Assembly (NCBI GenBank): GCA_947523045.1
Contig: CANNUR010000022.1
Location: forward strand, 1-22,915
Direction: 5' to 3'
Source of the DNA: an uncultured Prosthecobacter sp.
Lineage (GTDB): Bacteria; Verrucomicrobiota; Verrucomicrobiia; Verrucomicrobiales; Verrucomicrobiaceae
Length of the DNA: 22,915 nt
Shown here: in pieces, positions 8,001-17,032 of the stretch
Position numbering within the stretch: the first letter of the stretch is position 1
Layout of the letters: each line of letters opens with the position of its first letter
Translations under genes and position numbers: made by a program
Notes under the pieces: model-generated
What the model was told of the DNA's origin: nothing
The model's database searches: none
The model's input: only the letters and a program-made list of their open reading frames with translations

Positions 8001-8051
8001 GCCCTCGCCGTTTCCTACCTCTACCAGCGCTGGCTGGGCGACGACGCCTGA
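5016..8051 (+). CDS. DUF2339 polytopic membrane protein, 1011 aa
   Basis: The N-terminus has one membrane helix (~1-24, MIEVFFLLLALGILALPFVA). Next come a charged coiled-coil-like stretch (~30-66) and a Pro/Ala-rich linker (~70-150). The family's conserved block, with MGAKLFAWIGGLALFLGILF and FVKLSLERGWISPALRTWTG, follows at ~155-200. The rest is an almost unbroken series of membrane helices, more than twenty by eye, to the C-terminus. This is the usual DUF2339 architecture and size. The family's biochemical role is unknown; a cell-envelope function is inferred. The start ATG 5016 gives the helix at once and lacks a Shine-Dalgarno. The GNAT gene follows after 36 nt and is probably co-transcribed. 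Confidence 0.88.
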   Translation: MIEVFFLLLALGILALPFVALSIARNASGRCRELGEELQRLREQQVLALDREQRLVRRVADLEEAGRAGQPPAPRPAAPVIAAPPAPARSAAPAEPAEAKPAPAVLLPPPLPVPTVQPPPPDTPKPEAPKPPPLPVAATQPALHAPVPTAEPALHMERFMGAKLFAWIGGLALFLGILFFVKLSLERGWISPALRTWTGLAVGVGLVGAGLRLQRNPRQTPLAQTLCATGVVALYGVAFAAHALWHIPPFHLQAVTFAFLSAVTAAAFTIAVRHRAQVVAVLGMLGGFLTPVLCSTGEDRPFALFSYIALLDLGVLAVAQRRRWAHLVPLAATGTLILLIGWLTQFFRASEYGIGAATWLPVGLLLGFPLLFALAAEWMRRRGETGLAAAWAALGLVAGSGLIAFTWLEVSSIANRPWVLYPLVLGLNAIALGLVAWQPQLRRVQTATATLTFLHLLIWTQNSLTADLLLPALAVYLGFGVLHSAFAAWLQRRQPMPLTGWLPLLTVALLLLPVLHLPNPGLALWPALLLADLLVIGLAWLTGALLPVLAALALTLLAIALWLFGAPSTTELPLGLFLTLVGANATVFAFAGQRLARRFPDAPTASLLPASSALLPFLLLVVATGELRLAQPTPVFALALALVVFLLVLVRAGGAAVLAPAALAGVIALQAAWLQRGFAVEQAGLAVAWQLGFLAVFSAFPCVFRRRFVTETLPWITAAAASLGSFGLMHQVIVRAWPNEVMGLLPAAFALLPAAGFSYVQRQHSPDNPARLSQLAWFGGTALFFVTLIFPLQFDKQWLTLGWACEGAALCWLFGRVPHPGLRATGAALLVIAFARLAVLPAVSADLVRGALPILNWPLYTYSLAALALFAAAAWLKPPHHLWGEANLGAVFRSLAGVLLFLLLNLEIADAFTAPGQRVFVFDFGGHLARDMTYSLAWALFAFGLLVLGLWRRHAGTRYAGIGLLGATVLKLFLHDLARIDSGWRVGALVGVALVALAVSYLYQRWLGDDA

Positions 8052-8087
8052 TCTTGCATTCGCCGCTGCGCGCGCCACAGAAGCCGG

Positions 8088-8690
8088 GTGAGTTTCGATC
8101 CCGGCCAGGTCTTCGACATCGAACTGCGCGACGGCACGCCGCTGCATCTGCGCACGATCACCCCGGCTGACCGCGACCGCATCGCCGAAGCCCTCCGTCG
8201 ACTCTCGCCCGAGTCCGCCTACTTCCGCTTCTGGACGCGGGCGCGCGCCGTCAATCCGCGCCTGATCGAAGCCCTGTGCTCGCCCGACCAGCAGGACCAC
8301 GTCGCCTGGGCGGCGCTGCACCGCGTGCGCGCCGACCTGCCCGGGGTTGGCGGCGCCTCGTTCTGGCGCCTCAGCGAGGATGCCGAGGCGGCGGAAATGT
8401 CGATCACGGTCGCCGACGAATTCCAGGGACGCGGCGTCGCCACCTGGCTGCAGGCGGTTCTGTGGGAACATGCGCGCGCACTGGGCATCCGCCGCCTGGT
8501 CGGCCACGTGCTCAACGACAACCTGGCCATGCGCGCCTGGTGGGATGCGCTCGGTGCCACTGCCGAGGAACGCCAGCGGCACTGGCGGATGACGCTGTCG
8601 CTCGATGAATCCCTGCTGCCCGACACCCGTGCCGCCGCCAGCCTGCGTGCCGCGCTGGCACGGGTGCGCAGCGCTGAAGTTCCGGCCTGA
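8088..8690 (+). CDS. GNAT-family N-acetyltransferase, 200 aa
   Basis: The acetyl-CoA-binding motif A is clear: MSITVADEFQGRGVATWLQA, with the Q/R-x-x-G-x-A signature at Gln113-Gly116-Ala118. It is followed by a helix (LWEHARALGIRRLVGHVL) and NDNLAMRAWWDALG, the usual GNAT C-terminal asparagine and aromatic region. The start is GTG 8088, which gives LRDGTPLHLRTITPADRD, the normal first strand and helix of the fold. There is no good Shine-Dalgarno. The acceptor substrate cannot be told. The gene lies 36 nt after the DUF2339 gene. Its TGA stop abuts the rlmN stop on the other strand with no intervening base. Confidence 0.85.
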   Translation: MSFDPGQVFDIELRDGTPLHLRTITPADRDRIAEALRRLSPESAYFRFWTRARAVNPRLIEALCSPDQQDHVAWAALHRVRADLPGVGGASFWRLSEDAEAAEMSITVADEFQGRGVATWLQAVLWEHARALGIRRLVGHVLNDNLAMRAWWDALGATAEERQRHWRMTLSLDESLLPDTRAAASLRAALARVRSAEVPA

Positions 8691-9761
<1,071 letters not shown>

Positions 9762-9800
9762 CCGTCACCCTGCCCCAAAACCGGCGCGTGCGCCAGTGGT

Positions 9801-11105
9801 TCAGTCGATCCGCCCCAGCCGAACGGTCGGCTCGTTGTCGTCGCTGAGCGGCGGCTGGCTGGCGCGGCCATTCGACGACAGGCAGTCCGCACCGGCCGAG
9901 TAGATCAGGCCGCGCACGGGATCGAAGACGAAGGGTTCGCCGGTGAACGGATCGACCGGCACGGCAGCGAGATAGGCGGGCACCAGGTCGCCGACCGAGG
10001 CGGGCAGGCGGCGGTGTTCGGCGGCGTGGCGACGCGCGGCGAAGAGCACGCGCACCAGGCCGTGGCGGGCACGGGCGAGGGCGTGACGTTCGGCGAGCTG
10101 GCGCAGGCCGCCGAGGCGGTCGTTGAACCAGGCAACACCGTCGCGGTTGGGATCGTAGAAGGGCGCCGGCCGGCCGTGGGGCAGCGAGGTGAGAAAACCG
10201 CCGGCAGCGGCGTAGGCGGGCCGGGAGAACTCGTCGCGCAGGTCGCGGCAGGCGCGGGCCACGAGGGCCAGGGTGGCGTTGACCTTGAAGGTGAGGCGAC
10301 CCGCGCGCGGCAGCGGCACGCCAGGCGGCAGGGTTTCCGGCGGCTCGCCACTCTGATCGCCGAGCAGGCATTTTTTCTCGTGCAGGTAGAAGGCGGCGCA
10401 GTACTGGCGCATGAGTTCGGTACCGGGCTCGCAGCGGGCGAACTGCTCCTGGAAACCGGCAAGGGTGGCGGCGTCGAGACGGGTCTGGCGCAGCAGCTCG
10501 GCGAAGGTCTGCGCGGCGCCGGCCCCAAGATCTTGGGCGCGCCAAACGTAGCCGGGCCAGGCGGTCAATTCGAGCACGCGCCGCGACAGCTCAGCGAGGT
10601 CGGTGGCGGCAGTGAAGGCCTCCGCCTCCTCGCCGCGCCGGGCCAGGTAGGCGGCCTGCGCCTGCAGTAGGAAGATGACGTGCGGCCAGCCCTCGTGCCC
10701 GCTCAGGTCGACGGTGAACCAGGCGGCGTGTCGCGGATGCCAGTCGGCGTCCTCGAGAAGGTCGCGCAGATTGTCGAGGGCCGTGCCGTTGGCGCGCACA
10801 TGGGCCGACAGCGCGGGCGTGTCCCAGTCGGTCGGCGGCAGGGCGCGCAGCGACAACTGTTGCACGGGACGCACAGCGTCAAGGAAGGCGCGCAATTTCA
10901 GCGGCGCTGGATTGACCTCGGGTGGCGGCGAAGCCGGTGGCGGCAGGCGCAGATCCTCATCGGACTCGCGCGGCATGTCGTGCCAGAAGTGCCAGGCGAG
11001 CAGGCAGAGAACCAGCAGGGCGATGCCGAAGGGCACCAGCAGGGCGCAGGATCCGCGGCCGCGCGGGAATGGGCGGCGGGCAACGGAGCGGACCGGCGGG
11101 AGCAT
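9801..11105 (-). CDS. Membrane-anchored protein with pseudopilin-like C-terminus, 434 aa
   Basis: A basic N-terminus (SVARRPFPRGRG) is followed by one helix (SCALLVPFGIALLVLCLLAW), so the protein is probably anchored in the inner membrane with a long periplasmic part. Most of the body is Ala/Leu/Arg-rich and helical without recognisable domains. Near the C-terminus, RLPASVGDLVPAYLAAVPVD, then PFTGEPFVFD and a YSAGAD element, match the conserved tail of GspG-like type II secretion pseudopilins. Many Verrucomicrobia and Planctomycetes hypotheticals also carry this tail. It lies 30 nt after the rppH-like gene and 39 nt before rlmN, so the three are likely one operon. No pilin methylation motif is visible, so this is not a pilin itself. 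Function unknown. Confidence 0.75.
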   Translation of the reverse strand: MLPPVRSVARRPFPRGRGSCALLVPFGIALLVLCLLAWHFWHDMPRESDEDLRLPPPASPPPEVNPAPLKLRAFLDAVRPVQQLSLRALPPTDWDTPALSAHVRANGTALDNLRDLLEDADWHPRHAAWFTVDLSGHEGWPHVIFLLQAQAAYLARRGEEAEAFTAATDLAELSRRVLELTAWPGYVWRAQDLGAGAAQTFAELLRQTRLDAATLAGFQEQFARCEPGTELMRQYCAAFYLHEKKCLLGDQSGEPPETLPPGVPLPRAGRLTFKVNATLALVARACRDLRDEFSRPAYAAAGGFLTSLPHGRPAPFYDPNRDGVAWFNDRLGGLRQLAERHALARARHGLVRVLFAARRHAAEHRRLPASVGDLVPAYLAAVPVDPFTGEPFVFDPVRGLIYSAGADCLSSNGRASQPPLSDDNEPTVRLGRID

Positions 11106-11135
11106 CGGGAAAAAAGCGCGCGCAAGGCGCCGGGA

Positions 11136-11654
11136 TCAGGCCGGCGGGTTTTCCAGCGCCAGGCCGAAGAAATCGAGGAAGACCTGGCGGTAAACACCGC
11201 GCTTGAAGGGCGGCACCCACTGCATGCGGAACTCGTCGGGACGAATCCAGCGCCAGCGCGCAAACTCGCGGTGGGTGGCATCGAGGTTGACATCCTCGTC
11301 GCAGCCCAGGAAGCGCAGGCGGAAGTAGGTCTGCTCCTGGCCGCCGTAGATGCCGTATTTGAGCCGCGGTTTCGGGAAGGCGTAGCGATAGCCACCGCGC
11401 TGCTCGATCACCTCCACCTGCTCGCGGCGCACACCGATCTCCTCGGCAAGCTCGCGAAACATCGCCGTCTCAGCGTCCTCGCCGTCGTCAATGCCCCCCT
11501 GCGGAAACTGCCAGGCACCCGGAATGTTCACCCGCTCGGCAATGAAGATGCGATCCTGCGCATCCGTGAGGATGGCGGCGACATTGGGGCGGTAAACGAT
11601 GGGCAGCGAAGGCGGCAAGGCGGGGGTCATGGGAATTAGACCGGGTTGGGGCAT
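11136..11654 (-). CDS. rppH: RNA pyrophosphohydrolase-like Nudix hydrolase
   Basis: The Nudix box is complete at residues 53-75: Gly53, Glu59, Arg67-Glu68, Glu71-Glu72 and Gly74. Around it are RppH-type landmarks: YRPNVAAIL upstream, WQFPQGGID entering the box, GGQEQTYFRLRFLG, EFARWRWI, and FKRGVYRQVFLDFF at the end. RppH removes pyrophosphate from 5'-triphosphate mRNA; relatives cleave diadenosine polyphosphates. At 172 aa it has normal length. ATG 11654 was preferred over in-frame ATG 11630 because AAAGG lies 8 nt upstream of it, one of the few ribosome-site-like sequences in the window. It heads a three-gene operon ending in rlmN, which suggests an RNA-metabolism theme. Confidence 0.85.
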   Translation of the reverse strand: MPQPGLIPMTPALPPSLPIVYRPNVAAILTDAQDRIFIAERVNIPGAWQFPQGGIDDGEDAETAMFRELAEEIGVRREQVEVIEQRGGYRYAFPKPRLKYGIYGGQEQTYFRLRFLGCDEDVNLDATHREFARWRWIRPDEFRMQWVPPFKRGVYRQVFLDFFGLALENPPA

Positions 11655-11674
11655 TTTGCATGCCTTTCTGCGAA

Positions 11675-11703
11675 AAGTTAAGAAAAATTAACCAATTTTC
11701 CAA
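11675..11703 (-). promoter_or_regulatory. Candidate sigma70-like promoter for the rppH operon
   Basis: On the minus strand, TTGGAA (11703-11698) and TAACTT (11680-11675) are separated by 17 bases. They lie in a strikingly AT-rich block within an otherwise GC-rich region. The predicted transcript would start about 14 nt before the rppH ATG, leaving room for the AAAGG at 11663-11667. Both hexamers match consensus only partly. Confidence 0.3.
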
Positions 11704-11756
11704 GCCCCCCTGCCTTTGCCAGGCAACAGTTCCCTCGCGAAGGCAGTATAAAACGG

Positions 11757-13202
11757 ATGCGCCTGCTGTCCCGACTCCTGCTCGCCGTCGTTTTCCCCCT
11801 CGCCGCCCTGCCCGCCGCCGAGGCCCCCAAGGCCCCGCTGCTCGCCGGAGCCGCCACCAGCAACATCACGCCCGAGTTGGGCGACGACATCGTCGGCGGT
11901 TTCCTGCCCTTCCCAGCCACGCATGTCCACGACGAGTTGCACGCCCGCTGCCTGGTGCTTGATGATGGCAAGACCCGCCTCGCCCTGGTGGTCTGCGACC
12001 TGCTCGGCCTGCACCGCAGCCTGTCGCAGGAGGCGCGTCGACTCATCGAGGCGGAAACCGGCATTCCAGCAGCCAACGTGCTCATTTCCGGTACGCACAC
12101 TCATTCGGCGACCAATGCCGTCAGCACGTGGCCGCGCAGCTTCATCTCCGACATGGAGCTGAATCCGTACCAGCGCTTCGTTGCCCGGCGCGTGGCCGAC
12201 GGGGTCCGCCGTGCCCTCAACCTGCTGCGCCCCGCCGAGATCGCCTTTGGCCGGGTCAACGCGCCCGAGCACGTCCACAACCGCCGCTGGCACATGAAGG
12301 ACGGCACCGCGCCGCCCAACCCGTTTGGCCAAATCGACCGCGTCAAGATGAACCCGCCGACCGGCAGCCCGAACCTCATCGAGCCCGCCGGCCCGATCGA
12401 TCCCGAGGTCTGCTTCTTCGCCCTGCGCGAGCCCGGCGGCCGTCTCATCGCACTGTACTCCGCCTACTCCCTGCACTACGTCGGTGGCGTCGGCTCCGGC
12501 CATGTCTCGGCCGACTACTACGGCTACTACTGCGAGGCGCTGAAACGCCGCATCGGCGGCACGGACAACGACACGACCTTTGTCGCCATGATGGCAAATG
12601 GCACCAGTGGCGACATCAACAACGTCAACTTCCGCGAAGCGCGCCCGCGCAAGGCGCCCTACGAACAGATGCGCCATGTCGCCGAAGACCTGGCCGGCAA
12701 GGTGCATGACGCGCTCGCCGGCCTGGAATGGAGCGCGCGCGCACCGCTCGCCGCGCGCTACCGTGAACTCGACGTCCAGTGGCGTATGCTCGAACCCGAG
12801 CGCATCGCCTGGGCCGAAAAAACGGCGGCGAACACCCCGCGCATCCAGGGCAAGGCCGACCTGCCCTACGCCTACGCCACCCGCATCCTCAAGCTGGCGC
12901 AGCCGAGCCCGGAGACGAAGTTCCCGGTGCAGGTGCTGCGCCTCGGCGAGATCTGCATTGCCAGCTCGCCCTGCGAAACCTTCGCCGAGACCGGCCTGGA
13001 ATTCAAAAAACGAAGCCCCTTCGCCAAGTCCTTCATGGTCGAACTGGCCCACGGTTACTACGGCTACATGCCGACCCCGCGCCACTTCGAGCTGGGCGGC
13101 TATGAAACCTGGCCCGGCACCAACAACGTCGAACCGCAAGCCTCGGTGAAGCTCATGGATGCCGTGCTCGACCTCGCCGCCGAGGTGAAGTCGGCCGACT
13201 GA
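11757..13202 (+). CDS. Secreted neutral/alkaline ceramidase-like protein, 481 aa
   Basis: An N-terminal signal peptide (MRLLSRLLLAVVFPLAALPA) precedes the neutral/alkaline non-lysosomal ceramidase N-terminal domain. Recognisable elements are AGAATSNITPELGDD, HDELHARCLVLDDG, LALVVCDLLGL and the metal-site segment SGTHTHSATN (His114 and His116). YSLHYVGG (His240), HVSADYYGY (His249) and the ANGTSGDINN loop at 280-289 follow. True ceramidases release fatty acid from ceramide using zinc. Environmental PVC genomes carry many shorter paralogs of this fold with no proven substrate. This one, at 481 aa, lacks the extra C-terminal domain of full ceramidases, so the activity is uncertain. Neighbouring sugar-acting genes suggest an envelope-glycan or glycoconjugate substrate. 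The product is predicted periplasmic or secreted. Stops converge with the DUF1080 gene, 9 nt apart. Confidence 0.82.
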   Translation: MRLLSRLLLAVVFPLAALPAAEAPKAPLLAGAATSNITPELGDDIVGGFLPFPATHVHDELHARCLVLDDGKTRLALVVCDLLGLHRSLSQEARRLIEAETGIPAANVLISGTHTHSATNAVSTWPRSFISDMELNPYQRFVARRVADGVRRALNLLRPAEIAFGRVNAPEHVHNRRWHMKDGTAPPNPFGQIDRVKMNPPTGSPNLIEPAGPIDPEVCFFALREPGGRLIALYSAYSLHYVGGVGSGHVSADYYGYYCEALKRRIGGTDNDTTFVAMMANGTSGDINNVNFREARPRKAPYEQMRHVAEDLAGKVHDALAGLEWSARAPLAARYRELDVQWRMLEPERIAWAEKTAANTPRIQGKADLPYAYATRILKLAQPSPETKFPVQVLRLGEICIASSPCETFAETGLEFKKRSPFAKSFMVELAHGYYGYMPTPRHFELGGYETWPGTNNVEPQASVKLMDAVLDLAAEVKSAD

Positions 13203-13211
13203 CCGGCCCGT

Positions 13212-13943
13212 TCAGCGCTTCGCAGGCACCCGTGGCGCTGTTTGTTCCGGCGTCGCTCGGCCACTTGGCAGTTCGAGCAGGCGGATGTTGCGGAAGTGAA
13301 TCTCCGCACCCTCCGACTCAAGGCAGAGGTAACCCTTGCGCACGGTCGCCTGGCTGACGCCGTTGACGAACTTGCCGTTGATCGCCAGCTTCACCACGCC
13401 GTCGACAGCCACCACATCGTAGGTGTTCCATTCGCCGGCGCCCTTGCAACGCATCTCCCAGGACATGCTGCGGCGGCCGCGCGGGTTGTCGGGCACGGCT
13501 TCCAGGCCGTTGGCACCGAACAGCTCGCCGGAGACGTAGCCGGGATGGCGCGGTGACCCGTCCTTCTCGCGGTTGAGCAGCGGGTACTGCAGCTCCAGCA
13601 TCTGCACCTCCATGCCCTTCGGCAGCGTCTTGTCCGGCGCCGGCACGCCTTCGCTCCAGATGAAAACCCCTGAGTTGCCGCCGGGCTCCATGTGCCGCCA
13701 CTCGATGTGCAGCAGGAAGTTTTCATACATCTTCTCGCTGCGCATGACGCCGATCGGCTGGCCGCTGCAGATGAGCAGGCCGTCGCGAACCTTCCAGGTC
13801 TCCGGACTCGTGTTGACATCGACCCAGCCGGTCAGGTCGCGACCGTTGAACAGGTCAACCCAGCCAGCCGCCGGCTCGGCCTTGGCGGCAGCGACCGGTA
13901 TCCAGACGGAGAGCAGTGAAAGCAGGAAAAAACGCGCGAGCAT
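13212..13943 (-). CDS. DUF1080 (3-keto-disaccharide hydrolase-type) secreted protein, 243 aa
   Basis: A signal peptide ([20 protein letters not shown], cleavage about AKA|EPA) is followed by the single concanavalin-like DUF1080 domain. Its motifs are all present: [13 protein letters not shown] at the start, [32 protein letters not shown], the central [12 protein letters not shown], then [13 protein letters not shown] and [20 protein letters not shown] at the end. Characterised members of the family hydrolyse 3-keto-glycosides, and others have no known substrate. Length is normal for a single-domain member. It is 41 nt downstream of the PAS-AraC gene on the same strand. That regulator may control it, which is inference from position. 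Confidence 0.85.
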   Translation of the reverse strand: MLARFFLLSLLSVWIPVAAAKAEPAAGWVDLFNGRDLTGWVDVNTSPETWKVRDGLLICSGQPIGVMRSEKMYENFLLHIEWRHMEPGGNSGVFIWSEGVPAPDKTLPKGMEVQMLELQYPLLNREKDGSPRHPGYVSGELFGANGLEAVPDNPRGRRSMSWEMRCKGAGEWNTYDVVAVDGVVKLAINGKFVNGVSQATVRKGYLCLESEGAEIHFRNIRLLELPSGRATPEQTAPRVPAKR

Positions 13944-13984
13944 GTGGGAACCAACGCGGGCCAGCGCCCGGCTCTCGCCGCGAT

Positions 13985-14728
13985 TCAGCGGAACTGGCGG
14001 CGATACTTCAACGGCGACAGGCCGAGGTGCTTTTGGAAGTGCTGGGTGAAGGAGCTTTGGTCGGCAAAACCGACCTCGCGGGCGATCTCGCCGACCGAGC
14101 GGTCGGGATCGGCGAGCAGCTCGCAGGCCGCCTGGATGCGCACCTTGAGGATCACCGCCTGCGGGCTCATGCCAAAGGCTTCGACAAACTTGCGGTGCAG
14201 TTGGCGCGGCGACAGGCAGGCGAGCGCGGCCAGTTCGGGCACGGTGATGCGGGCGCGGAAGTGCGTGCGGATGTGGTCGATGGCGCGCTCGATCTGCCGG
14301 TGCGTGTGCACCTCCTCGGGGGCGCCGCCGTGGGCGCGCACCACGCCCATGAGACCGATCACCGCGCCGCGGCGGTCGAACACCGGCAGCTTGTGGGTGA
14401 CGAACCAGTCGGGGATGCCCTGCCGGTTGAAGAACAGTTCGACGATGCCCAGCTTGGGCTGGCCGCTGCGCAGGACCTCCTCGTCGGCGCGGCGGAAGTT
14501 CTCGGCCAGGCGGGCCGGGAACAGTTCAAAGTCATCGCGCCCGAGGATCTCCGCCTCGCTGGCAAAACCGAGTCGCTCGACAAAGTGACGGTTCGCCGCC
14601 ACCAGCCGGAACTTCGCGTCCTTGGCAAAGAAGGAGACGCGCGGCAGGTGGTTGAACAAATGATAAAACTGGCTCTCCGGCGCCATGCGACGCAGGAAGC
14701 GGGTGCGGAGGGCGGCTGGCGAATCCAC
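13985..14728 (-). CDS. PAS domain-AraC family transcriptional regulator, 247 aa
   Basis: Residues ~20-135 form a PAS sensor domain: [42 protein letters not shown] and VVRAHGG. Residues ~155-246 form an AraC-type double helix-turn-helix: [20 protein letters not shown], then [20 protein letters not shown] and [13 protein letters not shown]. The frame extends upstream to GTG 14803, which would overlap the transglutaminase-like gene by 26 nt. I prefer GTG 14728 because family members begin shortly before the LRTRFL helix. ATG 14686 is another option. None has a Shine-Dalgarno. This PAS-AraC type is common in Verrucomicrobia beside carbohydrate genes. The ligand is not evident, and the DUF1080 gene directly downstream is the likeliest target. 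Confidence 0.85.
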   Translation of the reverse strand: MDSPAALRTRFLRRMAPESQFYHLFNHLPRVSFFAKDAKFRLVAANRHFVERLGFASEAEILGRDDFELFPARLAENFRRADEEVLRSGQPKLGIVELFFNRQGIPDWFVTHKLPVFDRRGAVIGLMGVVRAHGGAPEEVHTHRQIERAIDHIRTHFRARITVPELAALACLSPRQLHRKFVEAFGMSPQAVILKVRIQAACELLADPDRSVGEIAREVGFADQSSFTQHFQKHLGLSPLKYRRQFR

Positions 14729-14777
14729 GCCCAAGCCTGCCGCAGGGCTGCGGTGCCGGCAAGGCCCTTGTCCGCCT

Positions 14778-17027
14778 TCAGCGCAGGCGATCGGTCCAAT
14801 CACGCCCTCTCAAGCCATCGACGATGGCAACGATGCCAAGCGCCATGCAGCCGCCGGTTTCCAGGGTGAAGGCAATCGACAAGGGCACCGAACTGAGGAT
14901 CGTTTGCTGGATCTCGACGTACTCGCCGGCGACACCGCCCGCGCGGCCGCGCGGGGCCGGGCGCTGGCGCTGCATGCGCTTCAGATTGCGGTCCATGATC
15001 TCAAAGTAGTCGGCGGTGTCGGAGCAGAGGTACTTGAGGTAGCTGGCATCGAGCTGGACCACGCCGTTGCCGTAGCTGGCGACGCCGTGCAGCTTGTAGA
15101 TCTTGCGCATGCCGCCGAGCCCCGGCTCCAGCATGGCGCGGGCATGGCCGTCGGTCAGGCGGATTTCCCAGAACTGTTCCGGCCCTGCCTCACCCCCGGC
15201 GGCAACCAGCGCGCCGGCGGCCAATGCGCTGCGCAGGGCGACTCCGGCCTGCGGTGGAAGGGCATCGTCGCGCAGGAGGCGCAACTCGCGCAGGCGGGTG
15301 GCGCTGTCATCGCTGTCGCTCCACTTCGGCAGGAAATCGCGGGTGAAAAGCGCGCCGAGTTCGGCCTCAAGCGCACCACTGAGGGCCGCGCGCCAGAGCT
15401 GGCGCTCGGCCACCGCCGCCGCCGCGACGCCCTCGGCCGGCACAACACGCAATTCATCCTGCAGCAGGTCCACGGCAAGGCCGAAGCCGGGCACATCGGC
15501 AGGCAGGAAGGTGGAAACAACCGCGAGGCGCGGGCGCGCCGGATAGAAGCGCAGGCCGTCGAGGTCATTGACCGCGGGAGTGACAAAGAGATCGGCGAGG
15601 ATAGCCAGGCTGCGCCAGACACTGGCCTGCAGATCCTGGAATGAACCGGCAGCCACCGCTTCATCGCCGCCCTTCTCCTGGCGCTCGGCCAGCAGCTCGA
15701 TGAGCAGATTCTCGGTCATTGCCGCCCAAGCGCCCGGGTCATGGGCTCCGTGGTAGGTATGGATGAGGTGGCTGGCGCCGAGGGCGGCGGCGAGTTCACC
15801 CGCCTGCGCAGGACGCAGCTTGACCTTCGTCTCCTCGGGATGACCGGCAGTCTCCCAAGTCAGACGCGCGGCAGCCGGCAGGCGATCGAAAAGCAGGCGG
15901 CGCTGGCGCAGCGGCTCGGCGCCGGGCGCCTCGCACTCGATCTCCAGAACCAAACCCGCCAATTGACGCTGGGCGCCGTCTGCGGCGGGCTTGTCATCGC
16001 CAAACGACAGCGCGTTGAGGGCTCCGCCGAGACCGCCGCCTCCGGCCGGCTTCGCAGCAGCCTCGCCAAAGGCGATGGCGGAACCGGCTAGCGTTTGACC
16101 GCCAAAGCGCAGGGCCGGCGTATAGCTGTCGACCCCAAGGGCGCTGCCAAGCACGCCGGCAAGTCCGGCACCCTGACCTTCGGCGCTGCGGCCAAGCACC
16201 ACGACCGAACTGGCCGCCTCGACCGCGCTGACGCGGTGCTCCAGCGCCACCTCGCGACGCAGCAAGTCGCCCTCGGCGATTTCAGCCACCACGCGAAACA
16301 CCAGCATCTGCAGGCGATCTTCCGGGACCTCGTCGAAGGTCTCCTCCGCCTCGCCGACCGCCTCGCCGGCACGCGCCTCGCGCCGGCTGGGATCCAAGGC
16401 CTGCCAACCGTTCTCGCCCTCAAGCTCGACCCACCAGTGATCGAGCAGATCGGTCACGGCTGCCGCGCGCAGGGCCCCGGTGTCGATTGTCTCGCTCAAC
16501 GGCGCGAGGGCGGCGGCACGCAGGGGCGCGTGGGCGACGGCGGCACGGCGACCGATGGCCTCGACCAGCGGACTGGTCGCCGGCAGCAACACCGGCTCGG
16601 CCGTGAGGCGCCCGAGCCAAGCCGTCGCCTGTTCCTCGGTCACCGTCGCCCGCGCCAGCCTTGCCGACCGCTCCTGGCGGCGCAGCAGTTCAAGCAGCAG
16701 GGCGGCGCGATCCAGACTGTTGCCGGCGGCCGCACGCAGGCAGCCCTCGGCTCCGCGCAGGGAACCGGGGTAGGCCTGCAGGGCGATCTTGTCGCGCACG
16801 AAGGCAAAGGCGGCCTCGGCCGTGCCCAGGCGCTTGGCCAAGGCATCCAGGCTTTCGATGACCGGCAGGGCCTCGCCCAGCTGACCGAAGCGCGCTTCCA
16901 GGGTGGGTGCGACGGCCAGGGCTTCCTTGGATGGGGCGACAGGTGCCGCGTCGGGTGCAGGCAAGGCCAGCGGATGAGCGGCCAGGCAGGGCAGCGCGGC
17001 AACAAAGGGGAGGAACCAGGGTTTCAT
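14778..17027 (-). CDS. Exported transglutaminase-like protein with Ser at the nucleophile position, 749 aa
   Basis: A signal peptide (MKPWFLPFVAALPCLAAHPL) precedes a transglutaminase-like core. SLRGAEGCLRAAAGNSLDRA (89-108) and LLLELLRR fit the helix that normally carries the catalytic cysteine. DHWWVELEGENGWQALDPS (196-214) supplies the His197 and Asp212 positions. Where a Cys would be expected the sequence has Ser104 (GNS-LD), although Cys96 is close by. About 500 further residues have no recognised domain and are Ala/Leu/Glu-rich, with a Gly-rich loop at ~337-345. The gene starts 5 nt after the VWA gene stop, so they are almost certainly translated from one transcript and may act together in the periplasm. 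A classical cross-linking activity is doubtful. Confidence 0.72.
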   Translation of the reverse strand: MKPWFLPFVAALPCLAAHPLALPAPDAAPVAPSKEALAVAPTLEARFGQLGEALPVIESLDALAKRLGTAEAAFAFVRDKIALQAYPGSLRGAEGCLRAAAGNSLDRAALLLELLRRQERSARLARATVTEEQATAWLGRLTAEPVLLPATSPLVEAIGRRAAVAHAPLRAAALAPLSETIDTGALRAAAVTDLLDHWWVELEGENGWQALDPSRREARAGEAVGEAEETFDEVPEDRLQMLVFRVVAEIAEGDLLRREVALEHRVSAVEAASSVVVLGRSAEGQGAGLAGVLGSALGVDSYTPALRFGGQTLAGSAIAFGEAAAKPAGGGGLGGALNALSFGDDKPAADGAQRQLAGLVLEIECEAPGAEPLRQRRLLFDRLPAAARLTWETAGHPEETKVKLRPAQAGELAAALGASHLIHTYHGAHDPGAWAAMTENLLIELLAERQEKGGDEAVAAGSFQDLQASVWRSLAILADLFVTPAVNDLDGLRFYPARPRLAVVSTFLPADVPGFGLAVDLLQDELRVVPAEGVAAAAVAERQLWRAALSGALEAELGALFTRDFLPKWSDSDDSATRLRELRLLRDDALPPQAGVALRSALAAGALVAAGGEAGPEQFWEIRLTDGHARAMLEPGLGGMRKIYKLHGVASYGNGVVQLDASYLKYLCSDTADYFEIMDRNLKRMQRQRPAPRGRAGGVAGEYVEIQQTILSSVPLSIAFTLETGGCMALGIVAIVDGLRGRDWTDRLR

Positions 17028-17032
17028 GGGAA

